A stretch of DNA of 64,000 nucleotides from Xanthomonas chitinilytica. Lineage in GTDB: Bacteria > Pseudomonadota > Gammaproteobacteria > Xanthomonadales > Xanthomonadaceae. Location of the stretch: NCBI RefSeq assembly GCF_026107455.2, contig NZ_JAPCHY010000004.1, positions 62,001 to 126,000 of the forward strand. The letters run 5' to 3'. The position numbers and the translations under genes are program-made. Each line of letters begins with the position of its first letter. The stretch's first letter is position 1. Of the stretch, positions 37,494 to 46,818 are shown piece by piece. The notes below the pieces were generated by a model. That model was not told where the DNA came from. It made no database searches and worked only from the letters and a program-made list of their open reading frames with translations.

Positions 37494-39448
37494 GGGTGTG
37501 CTCCGGGTTTCGGGCGGTGCCTGCGCAGGTCGCGCAATAATGAAACGTGGTCGGAATCGGCGCCAGCGTAACGTGCGGCGACGAAACGCCGGCTGAGTGC
37601 GGACAGGCCGTCGTCCGGGCGCACGGCAGCGACCCGCTGCGCCCATTGCAGGGCCGGTTCGTGTGGTTCGCGACCCAGGCCCAGGCGCGCGTAGCGGCGC
37701 CCCAGCCGGTGCCAGGCGCGCAGCAGCGGATCGCGTTCGCGTTCGCCGCGGGCCAGCAGCCAGGCCATCCAGCCGAGCGCGGCGCCGGCGAACAGCGCGA
37801 AGATCGCGATCAGCTGCCCGGGTTGCAGGCGTTCGATGCCGAACGGACGCAGCAGTTGCTGCTGGCGGTTGGCATCGAAGGACAGCATCAGGTCGTTCCA
37901 GCCGCGGCGCATCCAATCGCCGAACTGGGTGATCTGCTGCCAGCGCTCGCCCAGGGTCAGCACGGCATCGGCATCGCCCTGGCCGAGGCGGTCTTCCAGG
38001 GTGTCGTAGATGCGTTCGGGCGCTACCGCCGCGGTCGGGTCCACCCGCACCCAGCCGCGTTCGGGCAGCCACACTTCGGTCCAGGCGTGGGCGTCCATGC
38101 GCCGCACCACCCAGTAGTCGCCGAACCGGTTGCGCACGCCGCCGGTATAGCCGGTGACCACGCGGGCGGGGATGCCGGCGCCGCGCATCAGCACCACGAA
38201 CGCGGAGCTGAAGTGCTCGCAGAAGCCGGCCTTGTGCTGGAACAGGAATTCGTCCACGCCGTGGCGGCCGGGCAGCGGAGTGTCCAGGGTGTAGCCGAAC
38301 TCGGCGGTGATCCAGTCCAGGGCGCGGCGCACGATGGCATCGTCGTCGGCGCCGGCCTGCTGTCGCCATTGCCGCGCCAGCGCCAGCGTGCGCGGGTTGA
38401 AGTCTTCCGGCAGCTGCAAGGCCTGTCGGCGCGCGGCCGCGGACAGTTCGGCCTGGAACTGCTGCGGCGCGGCCGACTGCATGCGCCATCGGCTCAAGGC
38501 GCTCAAGGGAAGGTCGCTGGACAGGCTGTAGTCGTTGTCGAGGCGGCTGCCGGCCGGCGCCTGCAGCGGCAGGTCGAGCGCGACCAGCAGGCGGCGGTCG
38601 GTGGGCTCGTATTCGAGCTGGTAGTCCCAGCGCTGCGGGCCGGGCACGAACGCCGGCAGTCCCGGTTCCGGCGACCATTGCGGGCGGGTCCAGCTGCGGC
38701 CGTCGAACCGGGTCAGCACCGGACCGCGCCAGTAGCGCTGCTGCGGCTCCGGCACCGGACCGAAGAACTGCACGCGCAGGGCCGGGGTGTCGTCGGCCAT
38801 CAGGTCGATCCATTCCCCGGGATTCATCGAGTCCGACAGCCCGGGCCGGGCCAGGGCGCGTTCGGGGATGCCCCACAGCGGCGAGCCCAGCCGCGGGAAC
38901 AGCCAGAACGCGGCCAGTGCCAGCGGCAGCGCGATCACCACCAGCCGGCCGATGCCGCGCAGCTGCGCCGGCAATGCCGGGGTGGCGGCGTGGCCTTCCT
39001 CGTCGGCCAGCCGCTGCAGCGACAGCAGCGCGCTCAGCACCGCGGCCAGCGCCAGCACCAGGGTGACCGGCCCCTGGTCGAGCAGGAACGCGGCGAACGG
39101 CGCGAACAGGGCGAAGCCGAGCAGGCTGCGCGCATCGCGCAGGGTGCGCAGTTCCGAGGACTTGATCGCCAGCATCGCCGCCAGCAGTGCGCAACCGCTG
39201 TCGCGGCCGGGGCGCGCGCCCATCTGCCAGTAGATGGCACCGAGCATGACCGCGACCAGCAGCAACCGCAGCGGCGCCGGCAGCGATCGCCGCCACGACA
39301 GCAACGCCACCGCGAGCGCGGTGCCGATGAAGCTGGCCGACAGCGCGGCGGGCAGTTGCAGCAGCAGCGGCAGCAACGCCAACGCGGTGGTCAGCAGGCT
39401 CCAGCCGCGGTTGCCGGTACTCAACGCGGGCGAGGGCGGACTAGCCAT
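37490..39448 (-). CDS. TgpA-type transglutaminase membrane protein
   Basis: 652 residues from ATG 39448. Five or six membrane segments fill the first 190 residues, followed by a periplasmic transglutaminase-like domain with the triad Cys in HKAGFCEHFSSAFVVLM, His in RRMDAHAWTEVWLPE and Asp in VRVDPTAAVAPERIY, then a last membrane segment (LIAIFALFAGAALGWMAWLL) and a cytoplasmic tail. The Pseudomonas TgpA homologue is essential there. It overlaps the DUF58 gene by eight bases and slp by four. Confidence 0.92.
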   Translation of the reverse strand: MASPPSPALSTGNRGWSLLTTALALLPLLLQLPAALSASFIGTALAVALLSWRRSLPAPLRLLLVAVMLGAIYWQMGARPGRDSGCALLAAMLAIKSSELRTLRDARSLLGFALFAPFAAFLLDQGPVTLVLALAAVLSALLSLQRLADEEGHAATPALPAQLRGIGRLVVIALPLALAAFWLFPRLGSPLWGIPERALARPGLSDSMNPGEWIDLMADDTPALRVQFFGPVPEPQQRYWRGPVLTRFDGRSWTRPQWSPEPGLPAFVPGPQRWDYQLEYEPTDRRLLVALDLPLQAPAGSRLDNDYSLSSDLPLSALSRWRMQSAAPQQFQAELSAAARRQALQLPEDFNPRTLALARQWRQQAGADDDAIVRRALDWITAEFGYTLDTPLPGRHGVDEFLFQHKAGFCEHFSSAFVVLMRGAGIPARVVTGYTGGVRNRFGDYWVVRRMDAHAWTEVWLPERGWVRVDPTAAVAPERIYDTLEDRLGQGDADAVLTLGERWQQITQFGDWMRRGWNDLMLSFDANRQQQLLRPFGIERLQPGQLIAIFALFAGAALGWMAWLLARGERERDPLLRAWHRLGRRYARLGLGREPHEPALQWAQRVAAVRPDDGLSALSRRFVAARYAGADSDHVSLLRDLRRHRPKPGAHP

Positions 39449-40400
39449 GCGGCAACAACGCCAGCGCGCGCAGGCACAGGTGGCGATGGGCATCGCCGTT
39501 GCCGGGGCCGAGGACCGGGTTTCCCGGCAGGTTCAGCCGGTAGCGGCGGCCCTCGCGTTCGGCTTCGTTGACCCAGCGCGCCAGCCGCGCGATGCGCCGT
39601 TCGTAGGGCAGGTTGGCCAGCGTCCGCCAGTCGAGCACCACCTCCACGCCGAGCGGGCGCTCATGCTCGCGCACCAGCAGGGTGTCGCGCCGCGCCGAAT
39701 GCTTCCATGAGATCGTGCGCGGTGCATCGCCGGCGCGGTAGCCGCGCAGTTGCTGCAGTTCCTCGCCCAGCGGATGGGCACGGGTGCGGGCCGGGGCACC
39801 GTCGCTTTCCGGCAGCGGCGGGCCCGCGCTTTCCGGCTGCGGGTAGACCAGCAATGGCGCTTCCGGCCACAGCCAGCCCCAGGCGCGGGCCAGCCCCAGC
39901 GGCTGCGTGGTCGAAAGCCGGATGCGTTGCAGGTCGAGCCAGCCGCGCTGCGTGGTGGGCAGCCACAGGTCCACCTCGGTGCGGTCGTCCTGTGCCAGGC
40001 CGGCGAAGACGGGTTCGGCACCCGGATGCGCCACCTGCAGCCCGCGCCGGGAACGGTTGTCGCCGCGCGCCAGGGTCAGCCGCAGCTTCAGCGGCGAACC
40101 GGCCGGCACCGGCTCGGCGGAGACCGCCTCCAGCCGCAGTCCCGACAGCTGCAGGTGGGCGTTGATGGTGCTGGCGATGCCGGCTGCGCCGAGCAGCAGC
40201 GCCAGCAGCAGCGCCGGGTTGTTGTTGTAGTTGAGCGCACCCAGCAGCATCACCGCCAGCAGCAGCGCCACGAACAGGCCGAAACCGGTGGGCAGCACGT
40301 AGATGCGGCGCCGGTCCAGGCGCGCGGGTAGGGCCTCGGGCGCCCGCGGCCGGGCCAGCAACTGCAGCGACCGCCAACCGGCACGTAACGCCTCGGGCAT
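39441..40400 (-). CDS. DUF58 membrane-anchored protein
   Basis: 319 residues. Two adjacent membrane segments at about 35-80 (GLFVALLLAVMLLGAL, then ALLLALLLGAAGIASTI). A beta-rich region follows, and then the DUF58 motif DAPRTISWKHSARRDTLLVR, with a vWA-like end (GVEVVLDWRTLANLP). DUF58 proteins are usually partners of MoxR ATPases. The start lies two bases after the moxR stop, so this is one operon. Confidence 0.92.
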   Translation of the reverse strand: MPEALRAGWRSLQLLARPRAPEALPARLDRRRIYVLPTGFGLFVALLLAVMLLGALNYNNNPALLLALLLGAAGIASTINAHLQLSGLRLEAVSAEPVPAGSPLKLRLTLARGDNRSRRGLQVAHPGAEPVFAGLAQDDRTEVDLWLPTTQRGWLDLQRIRLSTTQPLGLARAWGWLWPEAPLLVYPQPESAGPPLPESDGAPARTRAHPLGEELQQLRGYRAGDAPRTISWKHSARRDTLLVREHERPLGVEVVLDWRTLANLPYERRIARLARWVNEAEREGRRYRLNLPGNPVLGPGNGDAHRHLCLRALALLPHG

Positions 40401-40402
40401 GC

Positions 40403-41356
40403 TCAGTCCACCTGCACGCTGTGCAGGATGGCGCGCGCCAGCGCCGGTCCGGAAGAGGATTCGGCCTCGGCCACCAGCCGGTGCCCCGCTACCGCCACGA
40501 ACAGCGCCTGGATGTCCTCGGGCAGCACGTGCGTGCGCCCCAGCAGCAGCGCGTAGGCCCTGGCCGCGCGCAGCAGGGCGATGCCGGCGCGCGGCGACAG
40601 GCCCACGCGTACACCGGCATGCTGGCGGCTGCGGGTCAGCAGCGCCTGCACGTAGTCGATCAGCGCATCGCTGGCGTGTACCTGCTGCACGGCCGCACGC
40701 AGCGTCCGCACGTCGTCGTCGGACAGTCGCGGCAGTGTCTGCGCGATCAGGTCGCGACGGTCGGCGCCGCGGAGCAGGGCGCGCTCGGATTCGCTGTTGG
40801 GGTAGCCCAGCGCCAGCCGCAGCAGGAAGCGGTCCAACTGCGAGTCCGGCAGCGGGAAGGTGCCCGACAGGTCCACCGGGTTCTGGGTGGCGATGACGAG
40901 GAACGGATCGGGCAGGGCGTGGGTGACGCCGTCGAGCGTGACCTGGTGCTCGGCCATGGCCTCGAGCAATGCGCTCTGCGTGCGCGGCGGCGCGCGGTTG
41001 ATCTCGTCGGCCAGCAGCACGTGGGTGAACACCGGGCCGGGATGGAACTGGAACTGGCGCGACTGCGGATCGTAGATCGACACCCCCAGCACGTCGGCCG
41101 GCAGCAGGTCGGAGGTGAACTGCACGCGCTGGAAACCCAGGCCCAGGGTCGAGGCCATCGCGTGGGCCAGGGTGGTCTTGCCCAGTCCCGGCAGGTCCTC
41201 GATCAGCAGATGTCCCGCGGACAACAGTGCGACGAACGCCAATCGCACTTCGTGGGCCTTGCCCAGCACCAGCGAATTGACCTGGTCCTGTGCCTGTTGC
41301 AGGGACTGTCGCAGTGCATCGGTTAGCATTCCGGGCTCATGAGGCGCAGTTGGCAT
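40403..41356 (-). CDS. MoxR-family AAA+ ATPase
   Basis: 317 residues from ATG 41356, preferred over ATG 41329, which has no ribosome-binding site. Walker A is LIEDLPGLGKTTLAHAM, Walker B HVLLADEINRAPPRTQSALL, with sensor 1 PFLVIATQNPVDLSGTFPLP and an arginine-finger region. MoxR ATPases act as chaperones for maturing vWA/DUF58 partners in the envelope, fitting the next two genes. It is divergent from the glycosyltransferase gene with a 40-base gap. Confidence 0.95.
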   Translation of the reverse strand: MPTAPHEPGMLTDALRQSLQQAQDQVNSLVLGKAHEVRLAFVALLSAGHLLIEDLPGLGKTTLAHAMASTLGLGFQRVQFTSDLLPADVLGVSIYDPQSRQFQFHPGPVFTHVLLADEINRAPPRTQSALLEAMAEHQVTLDGVTHALPDPFLVIATQNPVDLSGTFPLPDSQLDRFLLRLALGYPNSESERALLRGADRRDLIAQTLPRLSDDDVRTLRAAVQQVHASDALIDYVQALLTRSRQHAGVRVGLSPRAGIALLRAARAYALLLGRTHVLPEDIQALFVAVAGHRLVAEAESSSGPALARAILHSVQVD

Positions 41357-41396
41357 CGATCGTCTCTTGTTGTTTATCCCGGGAGTGTAAAGGCCA

Positions 41397-43235
41397 ATGC
41401 AGGGCGAGCAACGCGCACAGACGATCTTCATGGTGCTGTGGACGCTGGTGACCGCGGTGAAGCTGGTGATCGCCGCGCGGCTGCCGCTGTTCGTGGACGA
41501 GGCTTTCTACTGGCAGGAAGGCCAGCACCTGGCGGCGGCCTACTCCGACCTGCCCGGGCTGACCGCATGGATGGCGCGGCTGGGCGTGGAGATCGGTGGC
41601 CAGCACGTGCTGGGCCTGCGGCTGCCGTTCCTGGCGGTGGCCGCGCTGCTGCCGTGGTTGATCGCGCGCATCGCCGCGCGCTGGTTCGGCGCGGTGGCCG
41701 GGTGGCAGGCCGGCAGCCTGACCTCGCTGATGCCGCTGTCGGCGACGCTGGGCATCCTGGCGGTGCCGGACGTGCCGATGGCGCTGGCGGCGGTGCTGTG
41801 CCTGGATGCCGGCGCGCGGCTGCTGCGCCAGGTGGATGCGCTGGGTGCGGTGGAACTGGCGTTGGGGCTGCTGATCGGCGCATTGAGCCACTACCGCTTC
41901 ATCGGCGTGATCGGCGTCGGCTTCGTCGCCCTGCTGTTGATTCCGCAGGGACGGGCGATGCTGCGCGACCCGCGGGTGTGGGTGGCGCTGATGGTCGGCG
42001 TGGTGGCGTGGTTGCCGCTGCTGGCGTGGAACGCCGACAACCACGATGCCGGGCTGAAGTTCCAGGTGGTCGAGCGCCACCCGTGGGAGTTCCAGTGGAC
42101 CGGGCTGTGGTTCCTGGTGATCCAGCCGCTGCTGGTGACGCCGCTGCTGTGCATCGCGATGTGGCGGGTGGCGCTGGCCGGGGTGCGTGCCGGCAGCGGG
42201 GTGCGCGTGCAGTGGCGCTATTTCGCGCTGGTGGGTGGCGTTTCCACGCTGGCGATCTTCCTGCTGGGCTTCTTCACCGATGTCGAGCGCATCAGTTTCC
42301 ACTGGCCCTTGCCCGGCTACTTCGCGCTGCTGGTGGCGGTGCCGGTGGTGTTCAACGGCTGGCCGCGCTGGCTGCGGCGCACCAGCTGGTGGCTGGCCGG
42401 CGCGGGCCTGGCCTGTGCCTTCGGCTACTACCTGATGGTGTCGGTGCCGACGGTGCGCGAACAGTTGGCCGGCAACAAGTACTACCCACGCAACTTCGCC
42501 GGCTGGGAGCCGTTGGCCACCGCGGTGCGCGAGGAACTGGCGCGGCTGCCGGAAGGCACCCGGGTGCTGGCCGGCAGCTTCAAGGTCGGCGCGGAACTGG
42601 GCTTCCAGCTGGACGACGCCTCCATCCGCGTGCTGCCGCATGCGCTGAACGACAAGCACGGGCGTACCGCGCAGCTGGCGCTGTGGGGCTTGATCCACGA
42701 CGGCCGGCGGCAGGGGCCGCAGCTGCTGGTGCTCTCGCCCAGCGACCAGCGCTACCGCGACCTGCTGCAGACCTACCACGCCGTCTGCGAGCAGGTGGGG
42801 CCGTTGCCGCCGCCGCGGGTGGTGTCCAGCGACCACGGCTACCAGCGCTTCCTGCTGTTCGCGCTGCCGGCGGAAAAGGTGGACGGGCCGTGCGTGACCC
42901 CGGCGATGGCCTGGGTCGACAGCCCGCAGCCGGAGGCGACCGGAACCGGCGTGGTGGAAGTGGCCGGCTGGGCGTTCAAGGACGGCGTCGGCCTGTCCCG
43001 GGTCGAGGTGCTGCTCGACGGCAAGGTCGCCGCGCAGGCCGAGTACGGCCGGCCCTACGACGTCACCGGGTTCTGGAAAATCTCCACCGATCCGCACCAT
43101 CCCGATGTAGGCTTCCGCGCCGAACTGGATACCCGCGTGCTGGCGCCGGGCCGCTACTGGCTGGGGCTGCGCCTGCACGGCACCGACGGCAGTGTCGAGG
43201 ACTGGTGGGAGCAGCCGCTGCAGGTCGCGCGCTGA
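41397..43235 (+). CDS. Membrane glycosyltransferase (GT-C, ArnT/PMT-like) with C-terminal beta domain
   Basis: 612 residues. The first extracytoplasmic loop carries PLFVDEAFYWQEGQHLA, the Asp-Glu motif of ArnT/PMT-type GT-C enzymes that take sugars from polyprenyl phosphate donors. About ten hydrophobic segments fill residues 10-370 (for example FIGVIGVGFVALLLIP, then VALMVGVVAWLPLLAW). The end from about residue 510 (GVVEVAGWAFKDGVGLSRVE) looks like an Ig-like beta domain, not usual for ArnT. Acceptor unknown. It leads a set with the next two genes. Confidence 0.82.
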   Translation: MQGEQRAQTIFMVLWTLVTAVKLVIAARLPLFVDEAFYWQEGQHLAAAYSDLPGLTAWMARLGVEIGGQHVLGLRLPFLAVAALLPWLIARIAARWFGAVAGWQAGSLTSLMPLSATLGILAVPDVPMALAAVLCLDAGARLLRQVDALGAVELALGLLIGALSHYRFIGVIGVGFVALLLIPQGRAMLRDPRVWVALMVGVVAWLPLLAWNADNHDAGLKFQVVERHPWEFQWTGLWFLVIQPLLVTPLLCIAMWRVALAGVRAGSGVRVQWRYFALVGGVSTLAIFLLGFFTDVERISFHWPLPGYFALLVAVPVVFNGWPRWLRRTSWWLAGAGLACAFGYYLMVSVPTVREQLAGNKYYPRNFAGWEPLATAVREELARLPEGTRVLAGSFKVGAELGFQLDDASIRVLPHALNDKHGRTAQLALWGLIHDGRRQGPQLLVLSPSDQRYRDLLQTYHAVCEQVGPLPPPRVVSSDHGYQRFLLFALPAEKVDGPCVTPAMAWVDSPQPEATGTGVVEVAGWAFKDGVGLSRVEVLLDGKVAAQAEYGRPYDVTGFWKISTDPHHPDVGFRAELDTRVLAPGRYWLGLRLHGTDGSVEDWWEQPLQVAR

Positions 43236-43303
43236 CCGCGCCGGGTCCGGCCCGTCTCCCCTCACCGCAACCGATCGACGCCCGCCACGGGCATGGACCC
43301 TCC

Positions 43304-44263
43304 ATGGACAGAACGCGCATCGCCGTACTCGTGCCCTGCTACAACGAGGCGGCCACCATCGCCAAGGTCGTCGGCGATTTCGCCGCGCAGCTGCCGCAGG
43401 CGGAGATCGTCGTGCTCGACAACAACTCCAGCGACGGCACCGCCCGGCTCGCCCGCGAGGCCGGTGCGCGCGTCCGCGAGGTCTCGCTGCAGGGCAAGGG
43501 CAACGTGGTGCGGCGCGGCTTCGCCGACGTCGAGGCGGACGTCTACGTGCTGGTCGACGGCGACGACACCTACGAGGCGGCGGCCGCGCCGCGCCTGGTG
43601 CGGCGGTTGCTGGACGACGGCCTGGACATGGTGGTCGGCGCCCGCCGCGACCGGGAGAAGGCCGCCTACCGCCCCGGCCACCGCTTCGGCAACGTGCTGC
43701 TGACGCGCTGCGCCGGGCTGCTGTTCGGGCGCAGCTTCGACGACATGCTGTCCGGCTACCGGGTGTTCTCGCGGCGCTACGCCAAGTCGTTCGCCGCCCA
43801 TGCGCGCGGCTTCGAGATCGAGACCGAGCTGGCGGTGCATGCACTGCAGCTGCGCATGCCGGTGGCCGAAGTGGAGACCGCCTACGGCGTCCGCCCGGAT
43901 GGCTCGGAAAGCAAGCTGAGCACCTGGCGCGACGGCTGGCGGATCCTGCGCACCATCGCCAAGCTGTTCAAGAGCGAGCGGCCGCTGCTGTTCTTTTCCA
44001 TCGGCTGCATCGCCAGCGTCGCGCTTTCGCTGGCGCTGGCGGTGCCGCTGCTGCTGACCTACCTGGAGACGGGTCTGGTGCCGCGCTTCCCGACGGCGAT
44101 CCTGTGCGCGGCGCTGATGCTGGTGGGGTTGCTGCTGCTGGCCTGCGGGCTGATCCTGGACACGGTGACCCGCGGCCGCATCGAGGCCAAGCACATGGCC
44201 TATCTCGCGGTGCCCGCATTGCCGGGCGGCGACGGAGCCGGCGATCGGGGAGAGGCGCGATGA
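43304..44263 (+). CDS. Glycosyltransferase family 2, polyprenyl-phosphate sugar synthase-like
   Basis: 319 residues. GT-A fold motifs are IAVLVPCYNEAATIAKVVGD and VLDNNSSDGTARLA, with the DxD-type metal site YVLVDGDDTYEA and the acceptor loop DDMLSGYRVFSRRYAKSF. Two membrane segments sit near the C terminus (CIASVALSLALAVPLLLTYL, then LMLVGLLLLACGLIL). This is the layout of enzymes that charge undecaprenyl phosphate with a sugar, supplying donors to GT-C transferases such as its neighbours. The stop overlaps the next start (ATGA). Confidence 0.88.
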   Translation: MDRTRIAVLVPCYNEAATIAKVVGDFAAQLPQAEIVVLDNNSSDGTARLAREAGARVREVSLQGKGNVVRRGFADVEADVYVLVDGDDTYEAAAAPRLVRRLLDDGLDMVVGARRDREKAAYRPGHRFGNVLLTRCAGLLFGRSFDDMLSGYRVFSRRYAKSFAAHARGFEIETELAVHALQLRMPVAEVETAYGVRPDGSESKLSTWRDGWRILRTIAKLFKSERPLLFFSIGCIASVALSLALAVPLLLTYLETGLVPRFPTAILCAALMLVGLLLLACGLILDTVTRGRIEAKHMAYLAVPALPGGDGAGDRGEAR

Positions 44264-46116
44264 GCGCGGTTCCCGCCGCCGGGAAGTTCCCGGCCATCGC
44301 GGCCCGGTTGCGCCGCTGCGGCGGCCTGCTGGACCGGTATTTCGCATTCCATTCGCGCGGCAACGTCGCCCGCGCGACCGTGGCGGTCATGCTGCTGGGC
44401 GGCGTGGTGGCGCTGCTGATGGGGCAGGACGCCAACTGGGACCTGCGCAACTACCACCTCTACAACGGCTACGCGCTGCTGCACGGCCGACTGGCGCTGG
44501 ACCTGGCGCCGGCGCAGATGCAGAGCTACTTCAGCCCGGTGCTGGACGTGTTCCATTACCTGCTGATGGCGCGGCTGCCGGCGCCATTGGGCGGGTTCGT
44601 GCTCGGCGCCCTGCACGGGCTGGCGTTCCTGCCGGTGGCGGGCATCGCCGCGCGGGCGCTGCAGGGGCAGCCGCAGCGGGCGAGGCTGGCGCCATTGCTG
44701 GGGTTGGCCGGCCTGTGCAGCAGCGCCTTCCTGTCCGAGTTCGGCGGCAGCATGGCGGACAACACCACCGCGCTGTTCGTGCTGGCGAGCCTGTATTTCG
44801 TGCTGTCGGCGCAACAGCGCCAGGCCGCAGCACCGCAGGCGGCGTTCGCGGTCTGGGCGCTGGCCGGAGCGCTGCTCGGCATCGCGGTCGCGCTGAAGCT
44901 GACCAATGCGATCTATGCGGTGGCATTGGGGCTGGCGGCGCTGTGCGCGGGCGGGCCGCTGCGGCGGCGCCTGCTCGGGGCCGGCATGCTGACGCTGGCC
45001 GCGCTCGTGGTGGCGGCGCTGCTGGCCGGGTGGTGGTACCTGCGGATGTGGCAGGTCTTCGGCAATCCCCTGTTCCCCCAGTTCAACGCCCTGTTCCAGG
45101 GGCCGTTGGCCGCGTCGATCTCGGTCGCCGACACCCGCTGGCTGCCCCGCGGCATCTGGGAGCACCTGACCTGGCCGCTGCAGTTCGCCGCCAATCCCCG
45201 GCGCGTCAGCGAGATCTGGCTGGTGCAGTGCATCTGGCCGCTGCTGTACGTGTCGGCACTGGCGGTGGCGTTGCGGCGCGTCGTGCGCGGTGCGGGCGCG
45301 GCACCGGCTTTCGCACCGGCCATGGGGGCCGTGCTGGCGTTCTTCGGCGTGGGCTACGTGCTGTGGCAGGGGATGTTCAGCATCCACCGCTACCTGGTCG
45401 CGCTGGAACTGTTGGCGCCGCTGCTGCTCTGGTTCTTCTGCCAGAAGCTGTTCGCCCCGGGCCGGGCGGCGAAATGGGGAGGATGGGCGGTCGGGTTGTG
45501 TGCGCTGGTGTCGCTGCTGGGCTGGAACGCCTGGGGGCATGAGCGCTGGGCGCGCGACGGATTCGCGGTGGAGGCACCGCCGATGCCGGAACCGGAGCGC
45601 AGCGTGGTGCTGCTGGTGGGCCTGGAGCCGCAGGCTTGGCGGCTGCCGCTGCTGCCGGGCCAAGCGCGCTACGCCAGCGTGGCGTCGAATTTCCCCGAGT
45701 CTCCGGCTTACCGCGCGCACCTGGCCGGCATGCTGGAACAGCGCGACCGGCACTTTGCGATGATCCCGGCGCATTCGGACAAGCTGGCGCTGCGCTTCGT
45801 GCGCATGAACGACTGGGCGCGGCGGCTGGGGCTGTCGCAAGGGCGCGGCTGCGAACGGCTGCGCTGGATGGCCGCACGGGTGCGCGGGCTGCGCTCGGCG
45901 GTGGAGGAGGCCGGGGACGGGCATTGCCGGCTGGTTCCCCGCTCCGGGGCGCCGTCCGATGCCGAAACATCCTCCCTGCAGGAGCGGGCAGTGGCGCAGG
46001 GGCAACTGGCAGGCTACGGGCTGGCGCTGGAGGAGGGCTCGTGCGTCGTGCTGGCCTCGCGCATCGGCCAGGGGCAATACCCCTACCAGTGGTGCCGGGT
46101 GGTGCCGCGGCGATAG
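44260..46116 (+). CDS. Multispanning membrane protein, putative GT-C glycosyltransferase
   Basis: 618 residues. An N-terminal segment VAVMLLGGVVALLMG is followed by GQDANWDLRNYHLYNGYALL, an acidic/Asn loop as found in several uncharacterised GT-C-like families. About ten more hydrophobic segments follow up to residue 430, then a soluble C-terminal region of about 190 residues. Sequence motifs are not decisive. The four-base overlap with the GT2 gene and the ArnT-like gene upstream make a role in periplasmic sugar transfer likely. Confidence 0.65.
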   Translation: MSAVPAAGKFPAIAARLRRCGGLLDRYFAFHSRGNVARATVAVMLLGGVVALLMGQDANWDLRNYHLYNGYALLHGRLALDLAPAQMQSYFSPVLDVFHYLLMARLPAPLGGFVLGALHGLAFLPVAGIAARALQGQPQRARLAPLLGLAGLCSSAFLSEFGGSMADNTTALFVLASLYFVLSAQQRQAAAPQAAFAVWALAGALLGIAVALKLTNAIYAVALGLAALCAGGPLRRRLLGAGMLTLAALVVAALLAGWWYLRMWQVFGNPLFPQFNALFQGPLAASISVADTRWLPRGIWEHLTWPLQFAANPRRVSEIWLVQCIWPLLYVSALAVALRRVVRGAGAAPAFAPAMGAVLAFFGVGYVLWQGMFSIHRYLVALELLAPLLLWFFCQKLFAPGRAAKWGGWAVGLCALVSLLGWNAWGHERWARDGFAVEAPPMPEPERSVVLLVGLEPQAWRLPLLPGQARYASVASNFPESPAYRAHLAGMLEQRDRHFAMIPAHSDKLALRFVRMNDWARRLGLSQGRGCERLRWMAARVRGLRSAVEEAGDGHCRLVPRSGAPSDAETSSLQERAVAQGQLAGYGLALEEGSCVVLASRIGQGQYPYQWCRVVPRR

Positions 46117-46129
46117 GCCGGCGGCGGTG

Positions 46130-46702
46130 TCAGGGCAGCGCGAAGCCGGCCTGGCGCAGCAGCCGCGACAGCGCGATCAGCGGCAGGCCGACCAGGGCGG
46201 TCGGGTCCTGCGTATGGATGGCGTCGAACAGGGCGATGCCCAGGCCTTCGCACTTGAAGCTGCCGGCGCAGTCCAGCGGCAATTCGGCGGCGACGTAGCG
46301 CTTGATTTCATCGGCCTGCAGTGGGCGGAAGCGGACTTCGGTCACATCCGCCGCCTGCAGCTGCTCGTCGCCGCGGACCAGGCTCAGTGCGGTATGGAAG
46401 CGCACCGCCCGCCCGGACATCGCCGCCAGCTGGGCGTGGGCGCCGGCGATGTCGCCGGGCTTGCCGAGCGGCCGGCCGTCCAGTTCCGCCACCTGGTCCG
46501 AGCCGATCACCCAGGCGCCCGGTGCGCGCGCCGCCACCGCCGCCGCCTTGGCCTGCGCCAGGCGCCGCGCCAGTACCGCCGGCGCCTCGCCGGGCAGGGG
46601 CCGCTCGTCCACCTCCGGGCGGGCGCAGTCGAAGGGCAGGCGCAGGCGCTGCAGCAGTTCGCGCCGGTAGCGCGAGGTGGAGGCCAGGATCAGCGGCGTC
46701 AT
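46130..46702 (-). CDS. Maf-like nucleoside triphosphate pyrophosphatase (YceF type)
   Basis: 190 residues. It has LILASTSRYRRELLQRLRLP at the start, PEVDERPLPGEAP, VIGSDQVAELDGRPLGKPG, and CAGSFKCEGLGIALFDAIHT near the end; these match the YceF branch, which acts on m7GTP and similar modified nucleotides. Gene order maf-yceD-rpmF is conserved in gammaproteobacteria, but here maf is on the opposite strand, divergent from yceD with a 116-base gap. Confidence 0.95.
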   Translation of the reverse strand: MTPLILASTSRYRRELLQRLRLPFDCARPEVDERPLPGEAPAVLARRLAQAKAAAVAARAPGAWVIGSDQVAELDGRPLGKPGDIAGAHAQLAAMSGRAVRFHTALSLVRGDEQLQAADVTEVRFRPLQADEIKRYVAAELPLDCAGSFKCEGLGIALFDAIHTQDPTALVGLPLIALSRLLRQAGFALP

Positions 46703-46818
46703 GCGGGAACTCTTTGGCGGCGTGGGCCGGAAGTCTGCGGCGGCCGGCGGCGGCGGGGCAAGCGCGGCATGGCAGGGATTTGACAGCGCGACGGGCGATC
46801 CTTAACATTCAGCGGCTT

